Below are positions 34,435 to 43,842 of a DNA stretch of 64,000 nucleotides, piece after piece. The stretch comes from an uncultured Clostridia bacterium (GTDB taxonomy: Bacteria > Bacillota > Clostridia > TANB77 > CAG-508). The DNA lies in NCBI GenBank assembly GCA_934119935.1, contig CAKOSX010000005.1, positions 1 to 64,000 on the forward strand, given 5' to 3'. The first letter of the stretch is position 1. The number at the start of each line of letters is the position of its first letter. The position numbers were made by a program, and so were the translations under genes. The notes beneath the pieces were generated by a model. The model was not told the origin of the DNA. It searched no databases and worked only from the letters and a program-made list of their open reading frames with translations.

Positions 34435-34549
34435 ATGAGATATATTAACTTTTTAGAAATTCAACTGGAAGTGCGCCTCTTGAGGAGTCCTAAGGAGCTC
34501 CGACCAAGCACGACATGTTGATATTTCGTAAAAAGTTAATATATCTCAT
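34435..34549 (+). repeat. Hairpin-borne core element, copy 2
   Basis: Perfect 20-bp arms (ATGAGATATATTAACTTTTT and its complement, 34435-34454/34530-34549) around the conserved core on the plus strand. It lies between the Xaa-Pro peptidase stop and efp. The core folds: CAAC/GTTG, GTGC/GCAC and GGAGT/GCTCC. Confidence 0.9.
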
Positions 34550-34560
34550 TTGCACTAATT

Positions 34561-35628
34561 CTATGCATCTACAACCACATAGTCTTTTTCTGATTTTGTA
34601 AGACTCGTGCTCATTCCTCTGTTTACAAGCACTGTGTCTTCTATTCTTACACCAAATTGATTTGGTATATAAATTCCTGGTTCATCTGTTACTATCATGT
34701 TATTTTTTAATACAAAGTCCATTCTAGTACTTGCAAATGGAAACTCATGTATTTCTAATCCAACTCCATGCCCTAATGCGTGTATTAAATCATAACCATG
34801 CAATTTGAAATCGTTTTCAACCATTCTGCTTACAAGCTTTAAGTTAACTCCCTCTTTCATTTCGTTTATTACCTGTCTTTGATTTTTTAATACTAACTCA
34901 TATACAGGTTTTACTTCTTCTGGTACAAAGCCTGCAAATATCGTCCTTGTCATATCAGAACAATATCCTTTGTATTTACAGCCCATATCTATAGTTATTG
35001 GATCTCCTGCTTCAATCTTTTTATTGGTTGGTACAACATGTGGCATTGAAGAATTTTTTCCTGATGCTACTATAGTACTAAACGCAACATCATCAGCACC
35101 ATTATCTATAAAAAACTCATCAATTTCTTTTGCAATTTGTTTTTCTGTTAATCCTATCTTTATGAAACTTTTTAAATGATTAAAGCAATCGTCTGTAATT
35201 TTACAAGCTTTCTCTATAAGCTCTATTTCTTCTGGATCTTTAATCATTCTTTGTTTTTCGATTATTCCTTCTGTTTCTTCCAGATTATTTATTTTATATC
35301 TGTGCATAAAGTCTTTATATTTTGCATATGTCACATATTCTTCTTCGAATCCAACATTTTCGCAGAACAGAAAGAAATTCTCGTAGTCGTCTCTCGAAAT
35401 ATCTTTCATATCGTAAACAACTATCTCATCATTTAGTGTTAATGTGTTGTTTACACCTTCTACATATCTACCGTCTGTTATGTAAATGTTTTCCTTTGGT
35501 GTAATTAAAAATACTCCTTCTGCTTCAATTCCAGTTAAATACTTTATATTAATAGGATTAGAAATTATTATTCCTTGCAAATCCAACATTCTTATTTTAT
35601 CTCTTAACCAACGAATATTATTATTCAT
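34561..35628 (-). CDS. Xaa-Pro aminopeptidase (M24)
   Basis: 355 residues from ATG 35628 (GGGTG five bases upstream; an ATG at 35640 is also in frame). N-terminal creatinase-like domain, then a pita-bread metallopeptidase fold with TIDMGCKYKGYCSDMTR (Asp pair), HALGHGVGLEIHE and VTDEPGIY, GVRIEDTV for the remaining metal ligands. It removes N-terminal residues before proline. Its place beside efp is common in Gram-positives. Confidence 0.94.
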   Translation of the reverse strand: MNNNIRWLRDKIRMLDLQGIIISNPINIKYLTGIEAEGVFLITPKENIYITDGRYVEGVNNTLTLNDEIVVYDMKDISRDDYENFFLFCENVGFEEEYVTYAKYKDFMHRYKINNLEETEGIIEKQRMIKDPEEIELIEKACKITDDCFNHLKSFIKIGLTEKQIAKEIDEFFIDNGADDVAFSTIVASGKNSSMPHVVPTNKKIEAGDPITIDMGCKYKGYCSDMTRTIFAGFVPEEVKPVYELVLKNQRQVINEMKEGVNLKLVSRMVENDFKLHGYDLIHALGHGVGLEIHEFPFASTRMDFVLKNNMIVTDEPGIYIPNQFGVRIEDTVLVNRGMSTSLTKSEKDYVVVDA

Positions 35629-35667
35629 GTTTTCACCCATTTCTATTAATGATTTTTGCTATATTTA

Positions 35668-36411
35668 TTATATCAATTGAGCTTTATATGTCCCCAGAGT
35701 AAATATTTTTAGCATTATATATAATAAAATATTAAATGGTACAAACATCGCCGTTATTGCAGCAATTACAATGAATGGACCAAAAGGGATATATTCATCA
35801 CCTGTTTTTCTTTTGCATATTATTAACGCTACACCGATTATTGCCCCTAGTAGGAATGCTATTAATGAAATTATTATTATTGTTCTCCATCCAAAGAATA
35901 ATCCGAGTGCCCCCATTAGTTTTACGTCTCCGAAACCCATTGCTTCCTTACCTGCAATCAGTCCGCCTACTAGCGTTATAAACAAGAATATTCCAGCTCC
36001 AGAAACCATTCCAAGTAACATGTCTATTGCGATGTTTATATTTACAATTCCTTCTACGAATGTATAAATTAGTCCAACTTCGAAGATTGTTAAATTTAGT
36101 CTATTAGGAATTATTTTTAGTCTATAATCTATCGCTAAAGCGCTAATTAGCATTGGTATTAAGACTAAATAAGCTAACGTTTTTATTTGGAATCCATACA
36201 AATACAAGACTCCAACATACAGTAACGCCATCGCCACCATGTATATGTATTTAGGCTTTTCATTTTTTAAGTAAATTGTAAAAAATTCTCTTACGAAAAC
36301 TTTTTTATAATCAGGGAGTCTTACAGTACTCCACGCCACAAATTGACCAATTCCAAGCCCTATAATACCTAAAAATAAGTAATATAATATGTTTATATTG
36401 TTAATGTACAT
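35668..36411 (-). CDS. Prepilin peptidase (A24), methylase domain absent
   Basis: 247 residues, about seven membrane segments. The aspartyl protease motifs are present: ALAIDYRLKIIPNRL and GFGDVKLMGALG. The cytoplasmic zinc/methyltransferase domain of PilD is missing. It should cleave the prepilin-like leaders of the proteins at 10696 and 51199 (inference). Confidence 0.88.
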   Translation of the reverse strand: MYINNINILYYLFLGIIGLGIGQFVAWSTVRLPDYKKVFVREFFTIYLKNEKPKYIYMVAMALLYVGVLYLYGFQIKTLAYLVLIPMLISALAIDYRLKIIPNRLNLTIFEVGLIYTFVEGIVNINIAIDMLLGMVSGAGIFLFITLVGGLIAGKEAMGFGDVKLMGALGLFFGWRTIIIISLIAFLLGAIIGVALIICKRKTGDEYIPFGPFIVIAAITAMFVPFNILLYIMLKIFTLGTYKAQLI

Positions 36412-36424
36412 TTAAATACCTCTT

Positions 36425-36913
36425 TTACTTTTGTTTATATTTTTTTAAAATTTGTCTTTCTATTAATCTGTTAAATCTAGTTATAAAAATGTCTTTTTCG
36501 GCAAGTGGTTCGACTAAAATAGAGTACATATGGCTCCTATTTGCTCCAAGCACATCTGTTAGTACTTGGTCTCCAATTACTGCTATATTTTCACTATTTT
36601 CTTGTACTATTTTTTTAGCCCTATTGAATCCAAATTTTAATGGTTTTTTAGCAAAATAAATATATGGAACCTCCAACTTTTTTGACATTTTTTCTGCTTT
36701 TTTCTTTTTATTTGTGTTAGATAGAATACAAAATTTTATACCATGTTTTTTTGCTTTTTTTACCCAATCCTCTAGACCCTCTAAAATGTTATTATCAGTG
36801 TCTATCATGGTGTTATCTATGTCTAACAGAATAGCCTTTATATTATTTTTTTCTATAAAGTTCATGTCTATTTCTAATATGTTTTTAAAGTAACTTTTAG
36901 GGTAAAAAATCAT
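36425..36913 (-). CDS. yqeG: YqeG-family HAD phosphatase
   Basis: 162 residues, HAD IIIA type. Motif I is LLDIDNTMIDTD, motif II FCILSNTNK and motif IV VIGDQVLTDVLGANR. YqeG members act on phosphorylated small molecules, possibly phosphatidylglycerol phosphate in some lineages. It is 13 bases downstream of SleB-like/operon genes' minus-strand flow and precedes the prepilin peptidase. Confidence 0.9.
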   Translation of the reverse strand: MIFYPKSYFKNILEIDMNFIEKNNIKAILLDIDNTMIDTDNNILEGLEDWVKKAKKHGIKFCILSNTNKKKKAEKMSKKLEVPYIYFAKKPLKFGFNRAKKIVQENSENIAVIGDQVLTDVLGANRSHMYSILVEPLAEKDIFITRFNRLIERQILKKYKQK

Positions 36914-36980
36914 TGTATCCTCCTAATATTTCTGCTACTTTATATTATCAATATGTTGGAGGTTTGTCAAGCATTTATTG

Positions 36981-37664
36981 CTATTTACAAAATCTATGTT
37001 TTCCTATTGTAACAACATGCGGTCTTGACCAAATCCATGCATTTGTTGCAGTGCTTGGATTGAAGTAGTATATTGAGCCATATGATGGGTCCCAACCATT
37101 TAGCGCATCTCTTGCAGCATTGTATGCTGTTTGGTTTGGTGTTAAATTAATCTGACCATCTGATACAGCCGTGAATGCACCTTTTTGATATATTACTCCT
37201 GCTATTGTGTTTGGAAACGAACTGCTTTTTACTCTATTTAATACGACCGCTGCAACGGCAACCTGCCCGGCATATGGTTCTCCCCTTGCCTCACTATACA
37301 CAGCTCTTGCAAGCAGATTTAAATTGCTGCTACTTGTACTGTTGCTAGAATTTGAATTACCACTAGAATTAAATATTCCCATTGCCTCTAGTGTCTTTTT
37401 TCCGGCAATTCCATCGACTGTTAATCCATTTTTTCTTTGAAAATACTTAACAGCTGCTAACGTTTCAGAGCCATAAATTCCGTCAACACTTCCAGAGTAA
37501 TATCCCCATCTCTTTAATTTAGTCTGAATCTGCGTAACTTCCGATCCTCTCGAACCATATTTTGATAATGCTAATATATTATTATTTGTAAAAAATATGT
37601 TATATAACAAAAATATTATTAATAATACTGAAATAATTGCGATCGCTCTTTTATTTTTTAACAT
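36981..37664 (-). CDS. SleB-like spore cortex-lytic enzyme
   Basis: 227 residues from ATG 37664 (AAGGTGG seven bases upstream). Signal anchor, a peptidoglycan-binding domain (GSEVTQIQTKLKRWGYYSG), a Ser/Asn linker and a hydrolase_2 domain (LLARAVYSEARGEPYAGQV with catalytic Glu in SEARGE). SleB enzymes degrade spore cortex at germination; a vegetative role cannot be excluded. Confidence 0.88.
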   Translation of the reverse strand: MLKNKRAIAIISVLLIIFLLYNIFFTNNNILALSKYGSRGSEVTQIQTKLKRWGYYSGSVDGIYGSETLAAVKYFQRKNGLTVDGIAGKKTLEAMGIFNSSGNSNSSNSTSSSNLNLLARAVYSEARGEPYAGQVAVAAVVLNRVKSSSFPNTIAGVIYQKGAFTAVSDGQINLTPNQTAYNAARDALNGWDPSYGSIYYFNPSTATNAWIWSRPHVVTIGKHRFCK

Positions 37665-37713
37665 AAAAATTCCACCTTTCAAGTTTATTATTCCTTGATT
37701 CGGTGGATTTATA

Positions 37714-39378
37714 CTAAAATATTCCTATTATATTTCCGTTTTTATCAATATCAATTTTTTCGGCAGCTGGAACCCTTGGAAGTCCTGGCATTGTCATTAT
37801 CTTTCCAGTGATTACAACTATAAACTCCGCTCCAGTTTTTAATGCTATGTCATTTACATGTAACTCATACGGTTCATTACATTCTAGATTTTTTGGATCA
37901 TCCGAGAATGAATACTGTGTTTTAGCAATACATACTGGATAATGCGAATATCCCATTTTTTCTATTTTTTCAATCTCTTGCAATGCTTTTTCCGAATATT
38001 CTACACCTGTTGCACCATAAATATTCTTAGCAACTTTTTCTATTTTTTCCTTTACACTATCTGAATTATTATAAGCAAATTGCATGTTTTCTTCTTCATC
38101 TACAATTCTTATAATTTTCTCGGCTAAATCGATTGCACCTTTGCTTCCTTTTTCATGGCTCTCAACAAGGCTCATTTCAATATTTTGCTCTCTTAGTTCA
38201 TTACTTAGAAGTTCAATCTCCGCATCTGTATCTGTATCAAATTTGTTTATTGCAACAATAACATTTAATCCAAATACATTTTTTAAATTATCTAAATGTT
38301 TATTTAAATTTTTTATTCCTTTTTGTAATGCTTCAAGATTTTCTGTTTTTATTTCTTCCTTTGCTTGTCCTCCATGATATTTTAAGGCTCTAATTGTAGC
38401 AACACATACAACCGCATCTGGCTGTATGTCTGCCTTTCTGCATTTAATATCTATAAATTTCTCTGCGCCCAAGTCAGAGCCAAAACCGGCCTCTGTTATT
38501 GTGTAGTCTGCTAATTTCATTGCAGTTTTAGTAGCAATAATACTGTTACACCCATGAGCAATATTTGCAAAAGGTCCTCCATGAATTATTGCTGGAGTAT
38601 GTTCTAAAGTCTGAACCAAGTTTGGCTTTATTGCATCTTTTAGTAAAACAGTTAACGCTCCTTCTGCATGTAAATCTCTTACTGTAATCGGCTTTTCTTC
38701 TTTATTATAACCGACTGTAATGTTTCCAATTCTTCTTTTTAAATCTTCAATATCAGTTGCCAAGCATAAAATAGCCATTATTTCAGAGGCAACAGTAATA
38801 TCGAATCCATCTTCTCTTGCAACTATATTTTTCTCACCAGATAGACCTGTCTCAACTTTTCTTAACTGTCTATCGTTAAGGTCAACACATCTTTTCCATG
38901 TAACTCTTTCAAATCCTAATTCATTTCCATAATAAATATGATTATCAATAAGAGCCGAAAGCAAATCGTTTGCAGAAGTAATTGCATGAATGTCTCCAGT
39001 GAAATGCAAATTTATATCTTCCATTGGAGCTACCTGAGCATATCCACCGCCAGTAGCACCACCTTTAATTCCAAAAACAGGACCTAAAGAAGGTTCTCTT
39101 AAGGCTATAATTGCACTCTTTCCAATTCGTGTTAAACCATCTGCAAGACCAATAGCCATAGTAGTTTTTCCTTCTCCTAATGGAGTTGGATTAATTGAAG
39201 TAACTAAAATAAGCTTTCCATCTTTTCTATCTTTTAATCTATTAAGCAATTTTTTGCTATCAATCTTAGCCTTAAAATTTCCATACTGTTCAAGTTCATC
39301 ATCAGCAATTCCAGCCTTTGCAGCAATGTTCTTAATATTCTCTAACTTAGTATTTCTAGCAATTTCAATATCTTCCAT
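37714..39378 (-). CDS. fhs: Formate-tetrahydrofolate ligase
   Basis: 554 residues, full length. P-loop TPLGEGKTTMAIGL, FDITVASEIMAILCL and GGPFANIAHGCNS are family signatures. It makes 10-formyl-THF from formate, THF and ATP for one-carbon metabolism. It appears to be a single gene. Confidence 0.97.
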   Translation of the reverse strand: MEDIEIARNTKLENIKNIAAKAGIADDELEQYGNFKAKIDSKKLLNRLKDRKDGKLILVTSINPTPLGEGKTTMAIGLADGLTRIGKSAIIALREPSLGPVFGIKGGATGGGYAQVAPMEDINLHFTGDIHAITSANDLLSALIDNHIYYGNELGFERVTWKRCVDLNDRQLRKVETGLSGEKNIVAREDGFDITVASEIMAILCLATDIEDLKRRIGNITVGYNKEEKPITVRDLHAEGALTVLLKDAIKPNLVQTLEHTPAIIHGGPFANIAHGCNSIIATKTAMKLADYTITEAGFGSDLGAEKFIDIKCRKADIQPDAVVCVATIRALKYHGGQAKEEIKTENLEALQKGIKNLNKHLDNLKNVFGLNVIVAINKFDTDTDAEIELLSNELREQNIEMSLVESHEKGSKGAIDLAEKIIRIVDEEENMQFAYNNSDSVKEKIEKVAKNIYGATGVEYSEKALQEIEKIEKMGYSHYPVCIAKTQYSFSDDPKNLECNEPYELHVNDIALKTGAEFIVVITGKIMTMPGLPRVPAAEKIDIDKNGNIIGIF

Positions 39379-39409
39379 AATGGCCTCCTCTTATTATTAA
39401 TGGCATATA

Positions 39410-39526
39410 ACTTTGAAAATAATTTCAATTTTTGAATAAATCAACTGGAAGTGCGCCTTTGAGGGGTCGAATGAGCCCCGACCAAGCACGACATGTTGAT
39501 TTTTCAAAAATAAATTTTTTCAAAGT
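39410..39526 (+). repeat. Hairpin-borne core element, copy 3
   Basis: AT-rich arms of 24-27 bp with small indels (39410-39436/39503-39526) enclose the core (39441-39499) on the plus strand. The apical stem is GGGGT/GCCCC where copies 1 and 2 have GGAGT/GCTCC, a compensatory change. Confidence 0.88.
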
Positions 39527-39532
39527 GAATTA

Positions 39533-39982
39533 TTAAAATATTAGTCCCACAATTAAGCCCACAATCGCACCAACAAATACTTGAAATGGCGTGTGTCCTA
39601 CTAATTCTTCTAGCTTTACATTAAATGTCATTTTTGAGAGTTCAGAATCTGGATTTGTCATTATCTCGTTTAGTACATGGGCTTGTTTTCCAGTCTCATA
39701 CCTTACTCCACACGCATCATACAGAACTACCATTGAAAATACGAATGATAAAGCAAATAGTGGAGATGAAAAACCTTGGCTACGTGCTATCATTGTAGTG
39801 ATTGAAACAACAACTGCAGAATGAGCACTTGGCATACCACCAGCACCCCATAATCTTCTAATATTTAATCTCTTTGTTTCTGCATATTCCCATATTATTT
39901 TAAATAATTGTATTCCAATCCATGTAAAGAATGGCACAACTAAATATCTATAATCATTATAAAAATTCATTAAGTTACTCAC
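39533..39982 (-). CDS. Divergent PAP2-family membrane protein (YuiD-like)
   Basis: 149 residues, four to five membrane segments. GGMPSAHSAVVVSI and the later VGHTPFQVFVGA are the family motifs. Its substrate is unknown; a lipid phosphate is likely from the fold. Confidence 0.85.
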   Translation of the reverse strand: MSNLMNFYNDYRYLVVPFFTWIGIQLFKIIWEYAETKRLNIRRLWGAGGMPSAHSAVVVSITTMIARSQGFSSPLFALSFVFSMVVLYDACGVRYETGKQAHVLNEIMTNPDSELSKMTFNVKLEELVGHTPFQVFVGAIVGLIVGLIF

Positions 39983-40035
39983 TTTTGTGATGTTCCTTTC
40001 TTTGCGAACTAATTTTGGTTATGAAATAATTACAA

Positions 40036-40272
40036 CTAGTCTTCTTTTGGAACAAAATTCTCTTCCTTAATTTCGTCTCCATTATTTATCAACATTGTAA
40101 TCTTCTTTTCTGCTGAATTTAAAAAATCGTTACATTTTTTAGACAAATTCATTCCTTCTTCGAATTTTTTTACAGATTCATCTAATGTTAGATTTCCCTT
40201 TTCTAGTTCATTTGCAATGTTTTCTAATTGTTTCATTGCATCTTCAAAATTTATATCTTCGTTCATATTCAA
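40036..40272 (-). CDS. xseB: Exodeoxyribonuclease VII small subunit
   Basis: 78 residues, typical helical hairpin with FEDAMKQLENIANELEKGNL and SVKKFEEGMNLSKKC. It wraps around XseA to form the nuclease. Follows xseA by about 38 bases. Confidence 0.95.
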   Translation of the reverse strand: MNMNEDINFEDAMKQLENIANELEKGNLTLDESVKKFEEGMNLSKKCNDFLNSAEKKITMLINNGDEIKEENFVPKED

Positions 40273-40310
40273 TAGTATTCCTTTCTCACAGTACTAATTC
40301 ATTTCAATAA

Positions 40311-41501
40311 CTAGTCTATTGTTGCCGTTCTTTGTCCATCTGATAATCTTAAATTTACTTTTTCCCCAGAATTTAAACCATTTACAGATTTTATTACTTT
40401 TCCATCTGGTTCTGTTATAATACTATAACCTCTTGTTAAAGTTTTTAATGGACTTAAAGAATCTAGTTTAGCAGTCTCTTTTACAAAACTTGTTTTTGCT
40501 TCTTTTAATTTCAGCATTACGCTATTTTGCAGAGTTTTTACCTTCATATCAATTACCATATATTGTTCATTTATTTTCTGTGTCGGATTCTTGTATGCAG
40601 GTCTTGCCATACATTTTTCGTATGATAATCTCATTAATTCTATTTTCTTTTTCAGAGCAACTTTATATCTGTTATTATACAATTTTAAAGTTTCTCTTAC
40701 GTCGTCTATATTAGCAACCGCAAGCTCTGCAGCAGCTGATGGAGTTGGTGCTCTTAAATCTGCTACAAAATCTGCAATAGTAAAATCTGTTTCATGACCA
40801 ACTGCCGAAATTATTGGTAATTCCGAATCATAAATTGCTCTTGCCACAATTTCTTCGTTAAATGGCCATAAGTCTTCGAGCGACCCTCCTCCTCTACCAA
40901 TTATAAGAACATCAGCAAGTTTGTTTTCATTCATAAATTTAATACCCTCTGCAATTTTCTCTGCAGCCCCAGGTCCTTGCACCGGAACAGGATACAACCT
41001 AATATGTACCCCTGGATTTCTTCTTGTGCTTACATTTATAATATCTCTTATTACAGCACCTGTATTAGAAGTCAAAACACCTATCGTTTTAGGCATGAAC
41101 GGAATTTTCTTTTTATGTGCCTCTGCAAACAATCCTTCTTGTTCTAACTTTTTCTTTAATTCTTCATATGCCGTGTATAAGCTTCCAAGTCCATCTTCCT
41201 TCATGGCTTTTGCATAAATTTGATAGATTCCATCTCTTTCAAACACAGCAACACTGCCTAAGACCATGACTTTCATCCCGTCCTTAGGCATAAAAGATAA
41301 ATGTGTGGTGTAACTTTTGAACATTACACATTTTATTAATGAATTTTCATCTTTTAAAGTAAAATACATATGTCCAGTATAATGGTTTTTGAAGTTAGAT
41401 ATTTCTCCTTTTACTAAGACATTATTTAGCATTTCATCGCCATCAATTTTGTTCTTTATGTATTTGTTTAAATCTGTTACCGTAATTGGATTATATTCCA
41501 T
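40311..41501 (-). CDS. xseA: Exodeoxyribonuclease VII large subunit
   Basis: 396 residues: OB-fold N-terminus (VLVKGEISNFKNHYTGHMYF), catalytic domain (LTSNTGAVIRDIINV, IIGRGGGSLEDLWPFNEE, GHETDFTIADFVADLRAPTPSAAAE) and coiled-coil tail, typical of Gram-positives. It degrades single-stranded DNA with XseB. Downstream of nusB by 8 bases. Confidence 0.97.
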   Translation of the reverse strand: MEYNPITVTDLNKYIKNKIDGDEMLNNVLVKGEISNFKNHYTGHMYFTLKDENSLIKCVMFKSYTTHLSFMPKDGMKVMVLGSVAVFERDGIYQIYAKAMKEDGLGSLYTAYEELKKKLEQEGLFAEAHKKKIPFMPKTIGVLTSNTGAVIRDIINVSTRRNPGVHIRLYPVPVQGPGAAEKIAEGIKFMNENKLADVLIIGRGGGSLEDLWPFNEEIVARAIYDSELPIISAVGHETDFTIADFVADLRAPTPSAAAELAVANIDDVRETLKLYNNRYKVALKKKIELMRLSYEKCMARPAYKNPTQKINEQYMVIDMKVKTLQNSVMLKLKEAKTSFVKETAKLDSLSPLKTLTRGYSIITEPDGKVIKSVNGLNSGEKVNLRLSDGQRTATID

Positions 41502-41509
41502 TTTTTCTC

Positions 41510-41980
41510 CTATTGTTCGCTATTAACATCATTATTATCTGTAGACACATCAGTTTCAGTATTTTTCTCATCTGATAATTTATTCTCTGCAACTATTTTT
41601 GCAAGAACTCCATTAACAAAAGATGGCGAATTTTCTTCTCCATACTTCTTTGCCATATTAACAGCTTCATTTATAATTATTTTATAAGGTGTACCCATAT
41701 AATTCATTTCATATATTGCAAGTTTCAATAAAGCTAAATCAATCTTTGAAATTCTATTTATTGTCCATCCTGTTTTCAAATTTTTTGATATCATTTCACT
41801 AATCTCAGAATCATTTTCTTTAATCCCACTCGCAACAATTTTAACATACTCTCTCGAACGACCATTTTCTACTTCTGTGCTATCTAAAAATAATTTTACT
41901 TGAGCCTTGCTGTTGTCTCCTTGTATTTCTTGACTATATATATAGCAAAAAGCAAGCTCTCTTCTAGTCATTTCTTCCAT
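41510..41980 (-). CDS. nusB: Transcription antitermination factor NusB
   Basis: 156 residues. All-helical NusB fold with RRELAFCYIYSQE at the start, LLKLAIYEMNYMGTPYKIIINEAVNMAKKYG in segments, and FVNGVLAKI. It binds boxA RNA with NusE in rRNA transcription. An acidic Asn/Asp tail of about 20 residues is extra. Part of the amaP-nusB-xseA-xseB run. Confidence 0.95.
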   Translation of the reverse strand: MEEMTRRELAFCYIYSQEIQGDNSKAQVKLFLDSTEVENGRSREYVKIVASGIKENDSEISEMISKNLKTGWTINRISKIDLALLKLAIYEMNYMGTPYKIIINEAVNMAKKYGEENSPSFVNGVLAKIVAENKLSDEKNTETDVSTDNNDVNSEQ

Positions 41981-41996
41981 CTAAATCCCCTTACTA

Positions 41997-42200
41997 CTAC
42001 AATCTATCTATAAATTTTTTTAATTTTTCTTTCACTTCTGATTTGTTGTGTTGTACATAATTTCCTATGTATAATCCTAAGCATATAAATACTATCCATA
42101 TAATTAATTCATACAAACGTGTACACAATATTAGAATTGCAATTAATGCTCCAATTATTGCTCCGCCATATGTTCTAAAAAACTTTTTTATATCGTCCAT
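41997..42200 (-). CDS. DUF2273-type small membrane protein
   Basis: 67 residues with two membrane helices separated by a short turn and a basic tail. It lies between amaP and nusB, the usual place of DUF2273 proteins, which accompany the AmaP/Asp23 envelope-stress complex. Confidence 0.85.
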   Translation of the reverse strand: MDDIKKFFRTYGGAIIGALIAILILCTRLYELIIWIVFICLGLYIGNYVQHNKSEVKEKLKKFIDRL

Positions 42201-42224
42201 ACTACCCCTCCATACTATACTTAT

Positions 42225-42785
42225 TTATATTTCTTTTGTTTCTTCTGCAGGTGTTACCATGTCTTTTACTTTAATATCCAAGCTTTTTACTTCAACGTCC
42301 AAAGATTTTTTTATTGCATCTTTTACACGAATTTGAATATTATTGCTTAGTTCCTTTATAACCGCTTTATCAGATACCTCTATTGTTAATAATATAGAAA
42401 GATCGTTATTTTCATCTAGTGTAATTCTTGTTTGTTGACCTTGTACACTTTCAAATCCAGCTACTACAGAATTTACAATGCTTACTAAAGTTTCTTTTGT
42501 TATCAATAACTTGCCATCATCGTTCTCTAATAATATTCCATTTCCCGATCCTTTTTCTTCTTCTGTATTTGACTCAAAAAATATTCCTTTTAGCGCCATT
42601 ATTATTAGTACAGCATTTAATCCTAATAATATATTGCATGTTGTTTTATCTGCCAATGCTTTTGTTGCAAGTAAATATAAATTTGTTACCTCAATCCATC
42701 CAAATATACATGCACATGAAAAAATTGCAATTAGCAACATTAATACTGAAAATACACATAATATCATTTTATCTATAAACTTCAT
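42225..42785 (-). CDS. amaP: Alkaline shock membrane anchor protein AmaP
   Basis: 186 residues. Two N-terminal membrane helices, then a cytosolic Asp23-like domain (ITKETLVSIVNSVVAGFESV). In staphylococci AmaP anchors Asp23 to the membrane. Gene order asp23-amaP-DUF2273-nusB supports this. Confidence 0.9.
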   Translation of the reverse strand: MKFIDKMILCVFSVLMLLIAIFSCACIFGWIEVTNLYLLATKALADKTTCNILLGLNAVLIIMALKGIFFESNTEEEKGSGNGILLENDDGKLLITKETLVSIVNSVVAGFESVQGQQTRITLDENNDLSILLTIEVSDKAVIKELSNNIQIRVKDAIKKSLDVEVKSLDIKVKDMVTPAEETKEI

Positions 42786-42802
42786 ATGATTTTTCCTCCA
42801 TA

Positions 42803-42842
42803 TACTTATATAAAGGCACGAAATATACGTGCCTTATAAGTA
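42803..42842. terminator. Stable hairpin between asp23 and amaP
   Basis: TACTTATA-TAAAGGCACG paired with CGTGCCTTATAAGTA. No T-run follows on the minus strand, so it is more likely an RNA-stabilising or partial-termination structure that sets Asp23 above AmaP. Confidence 0.6.
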
Positions 42843-42849
42843 TTTATTC

Positions 42850-43293
42850 TTATTTGTTTTCTTCATCTGATGATTGATCTTCTTTTTCTTCTGTAGCAGC
42901 TTCTGTGTTAACTCCTTGTACGTGAACATTTACAGCTACAACTTTCAATCCTGTCATACCTTCAACAGCTGTTTTTACTCTGTTTTGAATTTCAAATGCA
43001 ACGTCTGGAATTCTAGAACCATATTCAACTATAATATTTACATCTATTTTTGTTTCTTTTTCTCCAACGTCAACTTTTATACCTTTTGATAGATTTTTTC
43101 TTCCACTTAATACTTCTGATATACCACCAGCAAAGCTTCCTGCCATTGCGTATACACCTGGAGTTTCTGCTACTGCTTTTCCTGCAATTACAGATACAAC
43201 ATCGTCAGCTATTTGAATACTGCTTGTTTCTCCCTCTGTGTTTTCTATTGTTATCTCACTCTCATTTACTTTCTCATTTTCATTATTTTCCAT
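42850..43293 (-). CDS. Asp23/Gls24 family envelope stress protein
   Basis: 147 residues from ATG 43293 (GGAGG seven bases upstream; an ATG at 43311 precedes the ribosome site). The Asp23 domain runs from IADDVVSVIAGKAVAETPGV to VAVNVHVQGV, followed by an acidic tail. Asp23 polymerises beneath the membrane and is tied there by AmaP. Confidence 0.93.
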   Translation of the reverse strand: MENNENEKVNESEITIENTEGETSSIQIADDVVSVIAGKAVAETPGVYAMAGSFAGGISEVLSGRKNLSKGIKVDVGEKETKIDVNIIVEYGSRIPDVAFEIQNRVKTAVEGMTGLKVVAVNVHVQGVNTEAATEEKEDQSSDEENK

Positions 43294-43385
43294 AATAGTA
43301 CCTCCATACATTTATTATCTCTAATAGTTTTTTACTATCCATATATAGTATACCAATTTATTTGAAATTTTACAAGTGTTTTTAC

Positions 43386-43694
43386 CTATATTGACACACC
43401 ATGTTGAATTTCACTTGCCATTTCATTTGCTTGCTCTTCTTGTTGTCTTAGTTCTTCATTTTTCATCTCTTCATTTTGTATTCTTTCTTGCTCGGCCATC
43501 ATTGCATTCTGCTCCTCTTCCGGCTTTGTAATATAATCATATGTAATATTAGCCCTTATTTTATCTCTTAAAGATGCTTCATCTGTTATTACTTCTTCCT
43601 TTTTAGGTTTTGCAAATTCTACAATTACTGCAATTAGCGCAATAGCTAATATTATAATTATTACATTTAAAATTTTGTTTTTATTTTTATCCAT
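43386..43694 (-). CDS. Single-pass membrane hypothetical protein
   Basis: 102 residues: one N-terminal membrane helix (about 9-27) and a Glu/Gln-rich helical tail (about 55-95) with no recognised family. It lies 92 bases upstream of the asp23 start, on the same strand, so it may lead that operon. Confidence 0.55.
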   Translation of the reverse strand: MDKNKNKILNVIIIILAIALIAVIVEFAKPKKEEVITDEASLRDKIRANITYDYITKPEEEQNAMMAEQERIQNEEMKNEELRQQEEQANEMASEIQHGVSI

Positions 43695-43784
43695 CTTTCC
43701 TCTCCTTTTCTTATTTTAAGATAATTTTATTTTAATAAATCATTCAAGTCAATAATTTTCTAAAACTGTAATAAATTTGTAATA

Positions 43785-43813
43785 TTGTCATTATGCCAAC
43801 AACGTGTTATAAT
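43785..43813 (+). promoter_or_regulatory. mutS2 promoter
   Basis: TTGTCA (43785-43790), 17 bases, TATAAT (43808-43813) with TG extension. Confidence 0.8.
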
Positions 43814-43842
43814 TATATAAGTTTTATTTAGGAGATTTTATA

